Shown here: positions 1 to 9,789 of the stretch, one piece after another
Layout: every line of letters begins with the position of its first letter
Numbering within the stretch: the first letter of the stretch is position 1
DNA from: Artemia franciscana
Lineage: Eukaryota > Arthropoda > Branchiopoda > Anostraca > Artemiidae
DNA: 64,000 bases
Assembly: GCF_032884065.1 (NCBI RefSeq)
Contig: NC_088875.1
Location: 44,625,291 to 44,689,290, forward strand
Direction: 5' to 3'
Made by a program: the position numbers and the translations under genes
Notes under the pieces: generated by a model
What the model was told of the DNA's origin: nothing
Seen by the model: the letters and a program-made list of their open reading frames with translations, nothing else
The model's database searches: none

Positions 1-1473
1 TGATACGCAAGCCACTTTCCTTTCTGTTCCGATGCTCTGTGTCAGACTGGCTAATGCATCTAGGGTGAGGCCACCACCTATGAGAAAAGAACATGCTTAA
101 AACCGCAAAGTCTGCATACAATTTACCTTAGTTTAAAAACAGAACTACTTAACTAGACCTACAATAAGGCAGAAGGGAATATCACAAATTCTGAAACCCT
201 TAGAGACGAAACACAGCTCATATGTCAGCTTAAATAATAAACAAACAAAATACAGCAAACAAAATGTAAAATAAATAGGCTCAATTTAAAATAAGTTAAA
301 AAATCAAAGCAAAAATTGAAACGACACGCACTAGAAAAAAGAAGAAAAGGGACTGTTAAAACCGAAAATCAAAGCAGCAAAGGGCTAACTGCTCACTTTT
401 GTGAACAATTCCAGCAATTCTTTTTTTTAAAGAGTGTTACTTGACGTCTTTTAAAGAGCGTATGTGACAATTTCCAGGGAACGCTGCCTCACGAACCTAT
501 GGTGTTGGATAACCCCGGGTTTTCACAAGTTAGTAAGATCCGAAATAAACCTCGGTTGGTAGGTACAGAAAGAGGCGAAGTTGGCGAGTACTTTGATGTA
601 AAAAAAAATCAATTTCTTAGACCACACTGGCTAATCATGATAAAACATAAAATCACGAAGAAAGGAAGAAAACGAGGACAATAGTTACACTTTCACTGTT
701 ACTTAGAAAGGGTCATTCTATTTTAGGTTTGTGTTTTGTTTTAAGATTCGGTTTTTTATATTTTTAGCAGTTATATTCTGCACTGAGGACGGTCTTGACC
801 GAAACCTCGTCTCCTTCCTTTCTTCGTGATTTTACGTTTTATTTCGATGGAGGGTTTTTGGTCAAAATCGCAGGATAGGTCGATATGGCGAGTTATTGTG
901 GCTGCCATGTGTGCTCTTAAGCATGGAAAGAACTAGGCTAAGTAAGTGAGTAAGAATTTTACAGTTACCAGTGGCACTGACATGGTTTTCATTGGCCCTT
1001 TTTGGAAATGCACGCAAAATGTAGATTTTTTTTCTTTTTTTTGTTAGACATAAATATGTATATGATGAGGATGTCATAATGACATTATATTTGTTGATTT
1101 TACATGAAACAGAAATACTCCATCAATTAACTCAATGTAGCCTTAGAAGAAAGGTCCCAAGTTTCACAAATGGTCTATTGTTCCGAAAGTATTCTAGAAA
1201 AGGTGGATACGTTCAAAAACATTGAAATCAGTCATGTAAGTAGCATTATCAATTCGAATGAATGGAGGAAAAAACTGGATGTGTATGCTACCATTTTTTA
1301 ACCATTCATGTTCCAGGGAAGGCAAGAACTCCAGACGAGTGTTACAAGGAGGTAAAATCACCAAATTTTTTTATATCAAAACTAAAAAGCTAAGGAGAGG
1401 ATTTGAGTTTCTTTATTATCATTTTATTTGGTATTTTGTTCATGCTTATATATTTCCTCTTTTTTACTTTTGA
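1..1473. other. No gene recognised; AT-rich unique sequence
   Basis: I see no domain, splice-bounded exon or known repeat here. The short open frames have no recognisable motif and sit in AT-rich sequence where chance frames are expected. Confidence 0.5.
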
Positions 1474-1929
1474 CTGCAAAATAACAGCACTTAGCACTCG
1501 AAGATCTGGCGTCTCAACCAAGAACAAGAGAGGAGAATTCAGTCCTTTGAGAACGCTTGTCTCTGGAGGCTGCTTGATATTCACTGGACCCAGGAATTCA
1601 CAAACGCACATATAAGAAACATCACGGGCCAGCCATCCCTCACCGAAACCATACAAAGACGCAGATGGAGCCACCTATGTCACGTACTCTGCATGGACGA
1701 CACCAGAATCCCCAAGCAGGCATTCTTTTGGCTACACGAAGGCACCCGCCGCAGAGGACAACCCAAAAACACACTCCGTCGTACCTTCAACAGCGACCTG
1801 CGCCAGCTTCATGCCTCCCTACAACCAGAGTGGGAAGATATTGTTGCTGCAGCCAGTTACAAAGACGATTGGAGACTCTTTTTAGACGCCTTGGGTGTCC
1901 CCAGAGGCACAAGTAGATCTAAGGTCTAA
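1474..1929 (+). pseudogene. C-terminal end of a non-LTR (RTE-like) reverse transcriptase
   Basis: One open frame from just after the TGA at 1471 to the stop at 1927 carries the C-terminal tail seen in many RTE-type endonuclease-reverse transcriptases. It has FENACLWRLLDIHW, then TGQPSLTETIQRRRWSHL, then LCMDDTRIPKQAFFW, a basic RRRGQPKNTLRR stretch and a final DDWRLFLDALG. The polymerase core (including the YADD box) and the endonuclease are missing, so this is a severely 5'-truncated copy that happens to stay open for about 150 codons. In a full element this tail follows the thumb of the RT. The short direct repeat of 'aaggtct' after the stop (1920-1936) may be a relic of the element's 3' tail. 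Family level is confident; the exact clade is an inference from the motif wording. Confidence 0.85.
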
Positions 1930-2010
1930 GGTCTAAGGTAAGGCAAAATAACAGCAGTTTTTTTGGACATGAGTAGTCACACATCAGTTAAGGACCAGCA
2001 TGGAGCTGGC

Positions 2011-2069
2011 ATTGTATCAGGATCATCAAGATTACATTCTTCACTAGAAGATTCACTTTCTTTATATTT
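2011..2069 (-). pseudogene. Degenerate duplicate of the exon at 3904-3985 (copy 1)
   Basis: Read on the minus strand the segment gives KYKESESSSEECNLDDPDT. It closely matches KYEESESSGEESDFDDPDK from the better preserved exon at 3904-3985. It lacks the clean GT donor at the equivalent point, and the acceptor side reads ctgtaaatataaag rather than a pyrimidine tract plus AG at the same position. I infer a duplicated exon that has decayed. A functional alternative exon cannot be excluded. Confidence 0.6.
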
Positions 2070-2470
2070 ACAGAAAATTGGTGTCGTAAGGTCCACAATC
2101 AATAAACGTTTTGTGAGGGATCAGGTTTGACTGACTTTGGGTCTTCTTCCGATTGATGACTTATTCTTGAAAAGTTGATGTAAGCAATTGAGGGATGCGC
2201 AATTGAGCCTCATTACCTAAACTGTCGGAATTTGTATTAAGGCCCTGCATCTGATAGCAGGTTTTAAACGAGGTGGCACTATAGAGGTCACTTTTGTTCA
2301 TTCTTTTTTTCACTTCCAGTGTTTCCTACCAAACACCCTTCAAAACAAGGAAAGGTGCTAATTGCTGGGGTCAAAGTCCAGGCCATAAGCTGAATATTGC
2401 AAAACTTCCCACTTGAATTGGTACAGAAAGCTCTTGTCTGCAAGAATAACAAGGATCAGCATAAGATTTT

Positions 2471-2530
2471 TATTGTATCAGGATCATCAAAATCAGAATC
2501 TTCCACAGGTGATTTACTTTCTTTATATTT
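2471..2530 (-). pseudogene. Degenerate duplicate of the exon at 3904-3985 (copy 2)
   Basis: The minus strand reads KYKESKSPVEDSDFDDPDT, again parallel to the 3904-3985 exon. Its upstream flank (ctgtaaatataaag) matches that of copy 1 at 2011-2069, so copies 1 and 2 are closer to each other than to the intact exon. No GT donor is present where the intact exon has one. Confidence 0.6.
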
Positions 2531-2811
2531 ACAGAATATTCGCAATGGTAAGGTACACGATAATTAAATATTTTGGGGGGACCTGAACTTGATTGAATCC
2601 TAAGTAGTGTATTTATCTTGGTTGTTTGGGATTCAACCAATATCTTCACATTACCATAGTACATGGATCACAATACTGACCAAACCATGTGAATATATGC
2701 ATTCAGAAATAGATGTAGTCTAGGAATCAATATTTCTAAGTGTGTGTCCAGGGAAAGGCTTTCTTTCAGGAGCAAATCCTGGCACCTAAAATTCGACCAG
2801 AGACAAAAGAA

Positions 2812-3720
2812 AACAAGAGCTAAAAGCTCATATGGCACTTATGACGAGGCAAGAAGAGCTAAGAGCCAAGAGCTCATATGGTATGAGCTCTAACAAAATT
2901 ATAAGAATCAATAGATTGATTTAAAAGGAAAATCAGAGGCTTAATGCCGGTCAGGATTTAAAATAAGAGCTCTGGGTCACGATATCCTTCTAAATATCAA
3001 AATTCATTAAGATCCGATCGCCCACTTTTAAGTTATATATACCTGCTTTTTTCTAATTTTTCCTCTCCCTTTAGCCCCCCAGATGGTCGAATCTGGGAAA
3101 ACGACTTTATCAAGTCAATTTGTGCAGCTCCCTGACACGCCTACCAATTTTCATCGTCTTAGCACGTCCAGAAGCACCAAAATCGCCAAATCACTGAACC
3201 CCTCCCCCAACTCCCCCAAAGGAAGCAAATCCAGTGCGGTTACGTCAATCACGTATCAATGACATTTGCTTATTCTATCCACCAAGCTTCATCCCGATTC
3301 CTCCACTCCAAGCGTTTTCCAAGACTTCCCCCTCCAACTCCCCCCAATGTCAACAGATCTGGTCGGGATTTGAAATAAGAGCTCTGAGACATGAATTCCT
3401 ACTAAATAAAAAATTTCATTAAGATCCGGTCACCCGTTCTTAAGTTAAAAATACCTCAGTTTTTCTAATTTTTCCAAATCAACACCCCCTAGCTCCTCCA
3501 AAGAGAACGGATCCGTTCCAATTATGTCAATCACGTATCTAGAACTTGTGCTTATTCTTCCATTGTGCTAAGTGTTTTCCAAGATTTTAGGTTTCCCCCC
3601 CCCCGCCAATGTCACCAGATCCGGTCGGGATTTAAAATAACAGCTCTAAGACACGATATCCTTCCAAACATCAAATTTCATTAAGATCTGATTCAATTTC
3701 ATTAAGATCATAAATGATTC
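2812..3720 (+). mobile_element. Family A repeat, copy A1
   Basis: It starts with acaagagctaaaagctcata and contains the inverted pair gagctcata/tatgagctc. It then carries an internal unit beginning 'ggatttaaaataagagctct' that recurs at about 2955, 3365 and 3628 (spacings about 409 and 263). Each unit is followed by 'tcattaagatc' and a T-rich stretch. The same order is seen at 32157-34186 and 63437-64000. No protein is encoded. The right end is less certain than the left because the 3' hairpin seen in A2 is absent here. Confidence 0.8.
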
Positions 3721-3903
3721 AGTTCACTTAAGACGAAATTCATGTGCAGGTGTTCAGACAAAACTTTTAAAGTTTTATACAAAATAGATTCCATGTCATT
3801 TAGGTATTGTATTTGTATTATATACATTTTTCTTTACCCTAGTCTGCAAAAACAATAGCAGTCTTTTCAGAAAAGAGTAGATAAAAAGGACTTAAAGACG
3901 AAC

Positions 3904-3985
3904 CTGGAACTTCCATTTTATCAGGATCATCAAAATCGGATTCCTCTCCAGATGATTCACTTTCTTCATACTTGCTTTTTCGTCC
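3904..3985 (-). CDS. Candidate internal exon of an unidentified acidic Ser/Glu/Asp-rich protein
   Basis: On the minus strand a pyrimidine-rich tract ending ttgtttttgtag precedes an 82-bp segment, and the segment ends CCAG followed by GTTCGT. Both GT-AG boundaries are therefore present. It translates in phase 0 as GRKSKYEESESSGEESDF followed by DDPDKMEVP, leaving one base over. The composition (acidic, serine-rich, with SSGEES casein-kinase-2-like sites) is typical of disordered linkers in nuclear proteins. I do not recognise the protein. Support for a real exon comes from the splice signals and from two diverged duplicates downstream at 2011-2069 and 2471-2530 that keep the same reading. No neighbouring exon within a few kilobases was found. 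Confidence 0.6.
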
Positions 3986-4467
3986 CTACAAAAACAATAA
4001 TTCGCATCATCTGCTTAATAAATAGATAAATAACCAATAAAAAATATGAAAATTAAGGAATGGATTCTAATGGTATATTTCACAACTTTTCCCTAAAATT
4101 TGCAACAGTTCTGAGACGTCTCTTCATGCCCGCAAACGTTTCTTAAGTCACAAGACCTTCATAAAAACTCTCCTGGGCCTTATCTTTAAATGTTAATCTA
4201 TGTATAGGCCTACCTTAGTTTTTCCTAATGACACTTATAATAATAGAAAAAGTGGTGCGTGTTTCTTTATTATTATCAACTAAAAAAAAAGTCCGAAAAT
4301 TGTGCTTCTAAGAAAAGTTAAAAAGTAATTTTAAAATCTAAAACACACCAATAGTCATATGATAGTTCGAACTATGAATAGAAATTACAATGAATGGAAA
4401 AATAAAACCTTATATCTACAAAAAATAGGTTTAGAGGAGAGGATTCGCTAAACCTGAGAATCTGCAA

Positions 4468-4491
4468 ATGCTGAGAAAATTTTCTCAGCAT
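4468..4491. repeat. Perfect 24-bp palindrome
   Basis: The sequence atgctgagaaaa is followed directly by its exact reverse complement, with no spacer. It lies in otherwise unremarkable sequence. Confidence 0.9.
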
Positions 4492-4586
4492 CTTTTGGAT
4501 TAACTAAGAAAGTTATTCCCAAGGTTTAAAACTGGGAGCTCATTCAGTTTTCAAGGGAAGGCATTAATTTCACAACCCCCCTGTTT

Positions 4587-4645
4587 TGTCCCAAGCATGG
4601 AATGGGGCTCAATAGATGGGACAAGTGGTAACCATGCTTGGGACA
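4587..4645. repeat. Stem-loop with 14-bp perfect arms
   Basis: tgtcccaagcatgg (4587-4600) pairs with ccatgcttgggaca (4632-4645) around a 31-base loop. It could be a MITE remnant or a transcribed hairpin; nothing decides which. Confidence 0.8.
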
Positions 4646-4895
4646 GACCCTAATATGTCTTCTTGATACAAAACTCAGCTATTTAATAGAGAAAATGAAG
4701 TAATACTATCAAAATAGAAATAAAAAAGTACAACTGTGTAAAATAAGGATTAAGGAAAGCATTGTTCATGTGTTTACAGCATATCGAATTCCAATAGATC
4801 AAGAGGAATCGCAAAATGTCCTGATTGTCTTGTCGAAAGTAAAACAGTTCAAAATAGGGATGATACCTTTTTATTGACAGTGAAATATAAAATTA

Positions 4896-4946
4896 TTTAA
4901 CTGGATATTTCGAACACATATACAGTGTTCATCATCAGCAGTAAAA
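4896..4946 (-). ncRNA. Hammerhead-ribozyme-like motif in the left arm (mirror copy)
   Basis: Because the arms are exact inverted copies, the minus strand of the left arm contains the same core, stem II and GAAA as the right arm, with predicted cleavage on the 3' side of the base at 4904. In a transcript crossing both arms the long hairpin would compete with ribozyme folding. Confidence 0.55.
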
Positions 4947-4964
4947 CCATCATCATCATCAGAG

Positions 4965-5015
4965 TTTTACTGCTGATGATGAACACTGTATATGTGTTCG
5001 AAATATCCAGTTAAA
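4965..5015 (+). ncRNA. Hammerhead-ribozyme-like motif in the right arm
   Basis: The catalytic core CTGATGA is at 4973-4979. Stem II follows as GAACAC (4981-4986) paired with GTGTTC (4994-4999) around a 7-base loop, then GAAA at 5000-5003. The stretch TATC at 5004-5007 would give a cleavage site after C5007. The strand 5' of the core (ttttactg, 4965-4972) can pair with cagttaaa (5008-5015) at seven of eight positions, as stem I of a type I hammerhead. Stem III would be a single A-U pair with a two-base loop, so the motif would probably act only as a dimer. Minimal type I hammerheads with very short stem III are described for Penelope-like elements. Activity is unproven. Confidence 0.6.
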
Positions 5016-5249
5016 TAATTTTATATTTCACTGTCAATAAAAAGGTATCATCCCTATTTTGAACTGTTTTACTTTCGTCATGGAAAGGCAGTGTGGTCTT
5101 CGAAGTTATCTAGATTGTCTTGTAGTCTGTACTGAAGGCTCAGGATTCGGCGAGGAAGTGGTGATATCAGTGAAACCATACTAGAAGGAAGCATCAGTAG
5201 GGAGAAACTTCAAGAATGTAACAATTCTTTTGAAATATGAAACTTCTAC

Positions 5250-6640
5250 TTCTTGCTACTGTTGTACACCAACACTGAGGCATTTTCTTTTTTTTCAAGA
5301 ACCAAAACGAAATCATCAACATTTAAAGCAGAAAATGGATGGCTCCTCTAATCTGTAGGTCCTTCCTTTGGATCTTCATTGGGTCCTAAAACATCTTCCA
5401 AGATTTTAACCTTTTCTGGACTGCTGTTGCTTTCAATAAATAGAGATTTCTTCCAATTTCTGGATTATAAACAAAAGTTTTTTCAAGAGCTTCTTTCACT
5501 TTATTAGCTCTTCGAAGCGTAGCCTACTCCTCTATCTTTTTCTTCTCTGGAGTTTCCATCAATATTCTGCAGACTCCTTTTGGTTGACTTCTTTATGTGG
5601 CCTTTTGTGGACTAGCTTTTGGACATGGCCTTATAATGATAGATGAAACTATCTGGATTGAGGTGCAGGTGACTTGTGTGTATTGAGAGGCTACACCTCC
5701 CTCTTTTTCTGGATTTGAGGAAGTCGTGTCTTCATCTCTTGACTCAGATGCAGGCTCACCTATTGGTTGGTTAGTAACACCTGATGACAAAAAGTTGTCA
5801 TTCACAAGAATGTCATCATTAAATGGGCAGTTACCAGTTGTTTGAAAATTTGCAGTAATATTTGATGGGGTGAATGAACAGGGGATAAGCAATGCCAAGA
5901 AACTAAAGAATTTCATACAGAGAAACTGGAAATAGCTTTGTTATAATGGAATTTCAGACAGTAAAAGACCTCAAGATCAAGTGGTTGCAGTTAGTGTGAC
6001 ATACGTGGAGAGTACGTTAAAATGGCCACATGGTTATCCTTTGCTACCTGGATGGGTTTGACCGATTGTCCACAAGAAGTAGCTGGGGCTTTTCCTATCT
6101 TGGCAGTGCAGTAGAGACAAAGTGATGAAGAAACTCAATGATCGCCGAACCTATAGTTCAACCATTGTTACTAATGCAAGCAACAGTACCAGCCGGAGCC
6201 TTTAAAGTTATCCTTACTTTTGTTTTTTCCTTGGGAAGACCAGCATTGTTGGAATTGATTTTCCAGATGCTGAAACAAATGCAAGAATTGTCACAATCTA
6301 TCCACAATCTGCAGAAGTTGCTCTTCCAATTCAGCGTACTCCTATCTCAGCAACAATCTTGCATGGCCTTTGTAGATTAGTCAAGGTAGTGTCATTCATA
6401 TTCCATATACTCTGGGAAGAGAAAGCAGACCTAGTCATAACACCACTTAGCTTGGGCAATAAGATGCTAACATTGTAGTGGTTAAAGCTGGTTCCCCTAG
6501 AAAAGGCTAATTGATTCAGGTTTTCTGAGTGAAAGGCCTTGATTTTGTTACATAATACAGAATACTATTTCTCTTGTCATCCAAACTTGAAGGATACAAC
6601 AATCCATTTTTGCACATTCATTGGCTAACTCATGGACTTC
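5250..6640 (-). pseudogene. Degraded pogo/Tigger-type DDE transposase
   Basis: Minus-strand frames give blocks in the order of Tigger/pogo transposases. They are HELANECAKMD; GLSLRKPES; NMNDTTLTNLQRPCKI (the N-D-E-T region); VTILAFVSASGKSIPTM; FLHHFV then EKPQLLLVDN (second catalytic Asp); NHVAILTYSPRMSH with LQPLDLEVFYCLKF; and a C-terminal tail RPCPKASPQKAT with RILMETPEKKKIEE. In this family the enzyme cuts and pastes DNA with a DDD/DDE triad. At least five stops and several frame changes separate the blocks, and the first acidic residue region reads D-T where D-E-T is usual, so it is dead. The longest open piece (5593-5916) is only the C-terminal third. The N-terminal helix-turn-helix and the terminal inverted repeats were not found. 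Confidence 0.82.
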
Positions 6641-8324
6641 TAAGATTTCAAGATATCGAAATATTATCAAACCAAAATAACCCTGGCTATTTCATTTCTG
6701 TTTATAGTTGCCACACATAGGACATCTATTTCACAAGTAACTAATGAATAAGGAAGTAAAAGTAAATGGCATCTTCAAATCCTACATCTCCCTAAACAGT
6801 TCACGGAACTTCACAAGTATTTAGAGAGTGGATCTGAAATTTAGGACTCATCCATTTTAAGCACAAAATGGTGACTTTGGATTTTAAACTTCTGCTGATG
6901 TCACCTTTTACAAAGATGCCATTATGCAACTTTTTGTTGTTGTTTTTTTTTGCAATATGGCATGGGTGTCTTTTTAGGCCTGTCCCAGGGATGGATACTC
7001 TTTCCTACATTGCGAGGGCAACATAGTATGTTGCAGCAGCCTTTCGCTGGCTTTGCTGGTAAGTTTGCAGGAGCAACCCTTTGATTTCATTTTTTGCTCT
7101 CCTCAAAAATAAAAATAGTGTGTCTCAAGCAAATTTTTTTTCATGATAGAAATAAGTATCAAGCTTCCCCATGCTCTTTTTTCCTTTTTTTTGATAGAAA
7201 ATGCTATTTAATAGTTTCTGAACTTATTTATTAAAAATCTGAGACTAATTGCAAAACACAGACACCCCAAGTCAGAACAAATTAAGCAAATACTTCACTA
7301 ATGGTGAACCTATATTTAAAGACAGAGTCATAAAATGGTATTCAATTGGAAGGTCCTATCTAGGATCATTGGGCATATATCCCATCTAAGACACCTGCCA
7401 CACGTTGCACAAAGACATGCTATATCTCACTTAATTGTATGATTAGGCAACTGAACTTGCTGACAACATACATATGAGACTGATATGTCACAAAAAGAAA
7501 AAGATGGTAGCATTGCAGTTAAAAACTCTTACACATGCAAGCCAATGGTCTGCATAGTACAGGCACCAGCCTCCTGATTCCTTGCCTTCAGCCAACAGTG
7601 CTATGCATGGTTAGGGGCAAATCATATGACAAAGATTGCAGTTTGACTGTTGTAGACCCAAACATACTAAGTATATATTTTAAACTGGCCTTTGTGTTCA
7701 ACCAGAATTGCTCTATTTCTGAGCTTGCTAATTACAAATCTTAGGATAGTGCTGCAATAGATTTTAGCAAAATTGGTATATACTTAAAGCTCTACATGTA
7801 TTTTTAAAAACTCCAATATATAGCCTAGACAAGTGGCATGCACGGGCAGACCCAGTAATAGCAAGGGAGGCAGCAGGGGTCTTAGAGCATGATGTAAAAT
7901 TTTGCACATAAATAGCCAATAACTACTGAATTTAAGTGCTAAATATTGATTAAGGATTTAGCAAACCAGATCTTGGTTATATATCAGCAGCATGCCAAAA
8001 TCAATTGGCACAATCAATATTGTGGCTATTGAAGAAAAATAAATAAATAAATAAGCATGCATCTGTGATCTTTTTTCTGGCAAAAAATGCAGAAATCCGC
8101 ATTTTGTATATGGAAGCTTGAAACTTCTACAGTAGGGTTTTATGATATACTCAATCTGACAATGTGATATTTTTTTTAAGATTCCTTGACTTATAGGGGT
8201 GGTTCTTCCTTTTTTCAAAAACCAGGCAACTTTTCTCAGGCTTGCAGCTTTTGATGGGTAACACTAAACCTGATGACTCTTATATATTTGCAATCAGCAA
8301 AATAAGCCAATCCTTTTGATGAAT
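6641..8324. other. No gene or known repeat recognised
   Basis: AT-rich sequence with T-runs. I see no domain, exon with good boundaries, or match to the repeat families elsewhere in the window. Confidence 0.4.
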
Positions 8325-8940
8325 AAATAAAAAATAAATAAAAAAAATCAAGTTTGTGAATTAAAATGAAAGTGAGGAGCGACATTAAAACTTAAAACGA
8401 ACAGAAGTTACTCCGTATATGAAAGGGGTTTTTCCTCTTCAACGCCTCACTCTTTACGCTAAAGTTTGACTCTTTCTCTTAACTCGACTTCTTAAAAAAT
8501 TAAAAAGCTTTAGCGTAAAGAGCTGGGCGTTGAAAAGGAAAAGCCCCTTTCATATACGGAGTAATTTCTGTTCGTTTTAAGTTTTAATGTCGCTCCTTAC
8601 TTTCATTTAAAAAAACTTATTTTTTTTTATTTAATTTCTGGACGTTTTTAAATTAATGCATGTTTTGATCTTGGCTCTCCACACATATAAATAATTCAAA
8701 CGAAATTCACATATTTTTTTTTCTTTTTTTGGCTAAATGGCTTTCTCATAGTTTTAATCGGAAGATTTTGAGAAAAAAGGAGCGAGGGAGGAAGCCTAGT
8801 TGCCCTCCAATTTTTTGATTACTTAAAAAGGCAACTAGAACTTTTAATTTTTACGAACATTTTCATTAGTAAAAAATATACGTAATTTACGAATTAACTT
8901 ACGTAACGAACTTCTATATTCGTATAGATTGTTTTGTTGT
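8325..8940 (-). mobile_element. Family B repeat, 3'-part copy (minus orientation)
   Basis: The palindromic core is at 8361-8609: 'gacattaaaacttaaaacga' on one side and its reverse complement on the other, with 'tttacgctaaag' and 'ctttagcgtaaag' flanking the centre. It is followed by the inverted module 3 with 'ttgccctccaattttttgat' and 'acgaattaacttacgtaacg'. The order equals the reverse of the last two modules of B1. The 5' modules are absent. Confidence 0.85.
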
Positions 8941-9009
8941 ATTATACAGCATATAATCCAGACAATTGCTTGATTTGATGCTGTTCGTCATTAGTTAGTG
9001 AAGTATATA

Positions 9010-9330
9010 TCTTGTATATTTATTAATTTAAAAAACTTTTTCACAAAACAAGTTTTAGAAGAAAAGTAGAGAGCTCCATTAAGCCAAAAATGAGCGGAAA
9101 TAAAGTCAAGTAACCTTCCAAGAATAGAACTATCACAAATCACTATCAATAAATAGATGAAACTCAAGACAAACAGAAATTACAATAAATAGCCGACTCA
9201 AATTCAAAACAAGCAAAAATCAACATTGGTACAGCTGATAACCCCCATGCCTTCTCAAGACCAGAACATTGGCCCTTTACTGAAAGACAAAAAAAAAAAA
9301 AAACGAATGACCATGGATTGTCAGTTTAAT
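9010..9330 (+). repeat. Family D repeat, single arm
   Basis: The series 'cacaaaacaagtttt', 'agctccattaagccaaaaat', 'aacagaaattacaataaata' and a 'ccctttactgaaag' end matches the left arm of the foldback at 14020-14695. There is no partner arm here. Confidence 0.7.
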
Positions 9331-9789
9331 TGACATATACTTATATTTATTCCTTAAAGTTTTGATAATTTCTTATTTATGAAAGTAAAAAACTTAAAAC
9401 ATTTAAATTGTGTTTTGTTTTCAGCAAAGTTTTGTTTTACTTTTCTTTGAAAAACTTGTTTTTTTTTGGAAAGTTTTTAAATTAATCTTTGTTTGCTTTT
9501 TATTGGGTCTTTTTCACAAAATATAATTATGTTTCATATTTTTTCAGTTTTTTTTTTTATCTATAAGAATCAATAGTTGGTGTTGCTATTTGTATGTTGA
9601 AGGAACTTACCCAACAATTTTTAATTCCAATGCAAACAGTATTTTTTAATTTTATTTTATAACTCCTGAAGTTGACCTTGGAAATATCTATGCTCTTTGA
9701 CAACCTGGATACACTTACACTCTTGTTATGTATATAAAATTGTAAGAGCAGAAGTAGTAATAGTATTAGCCACAAAAGTTTTAACTTAA

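Larger units (their letters stand above)
4823..5123. mobile_element. Penelope-like pseudo-LTR pair in perfect inverted orientation, with target-site duplication
   Basis: A 114-bp arm (4834-4947) and its exact inverted copy (4964-5077) surround a 16-base spacer of cat repeats. The 11-bp sequence gattgtcttgt occurs at 4823-4833, abutting the left arm, and again at 5113-5123. That leaves a 35-bp one-sided extension (5078-5112) after the right arm. Inverted pseudo-LTRs, a short extra tail at one end and variable-length target duplications are known traits of Penelope-like retroelements. The arms also carry a hammerhead-like core. No RT or GIY-YIG coding sequence is present, so this would be a pseudo-LTR-only insertion. 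The inverted repeat is seen directly; the family assignment is inference. Confidence 0.7.

Noticed and set aside
6138..6380. Plus-strand frame of 80 codons
   Set aside because: It is antisense to the Tigger-type transposase blocks, which explain the region better.
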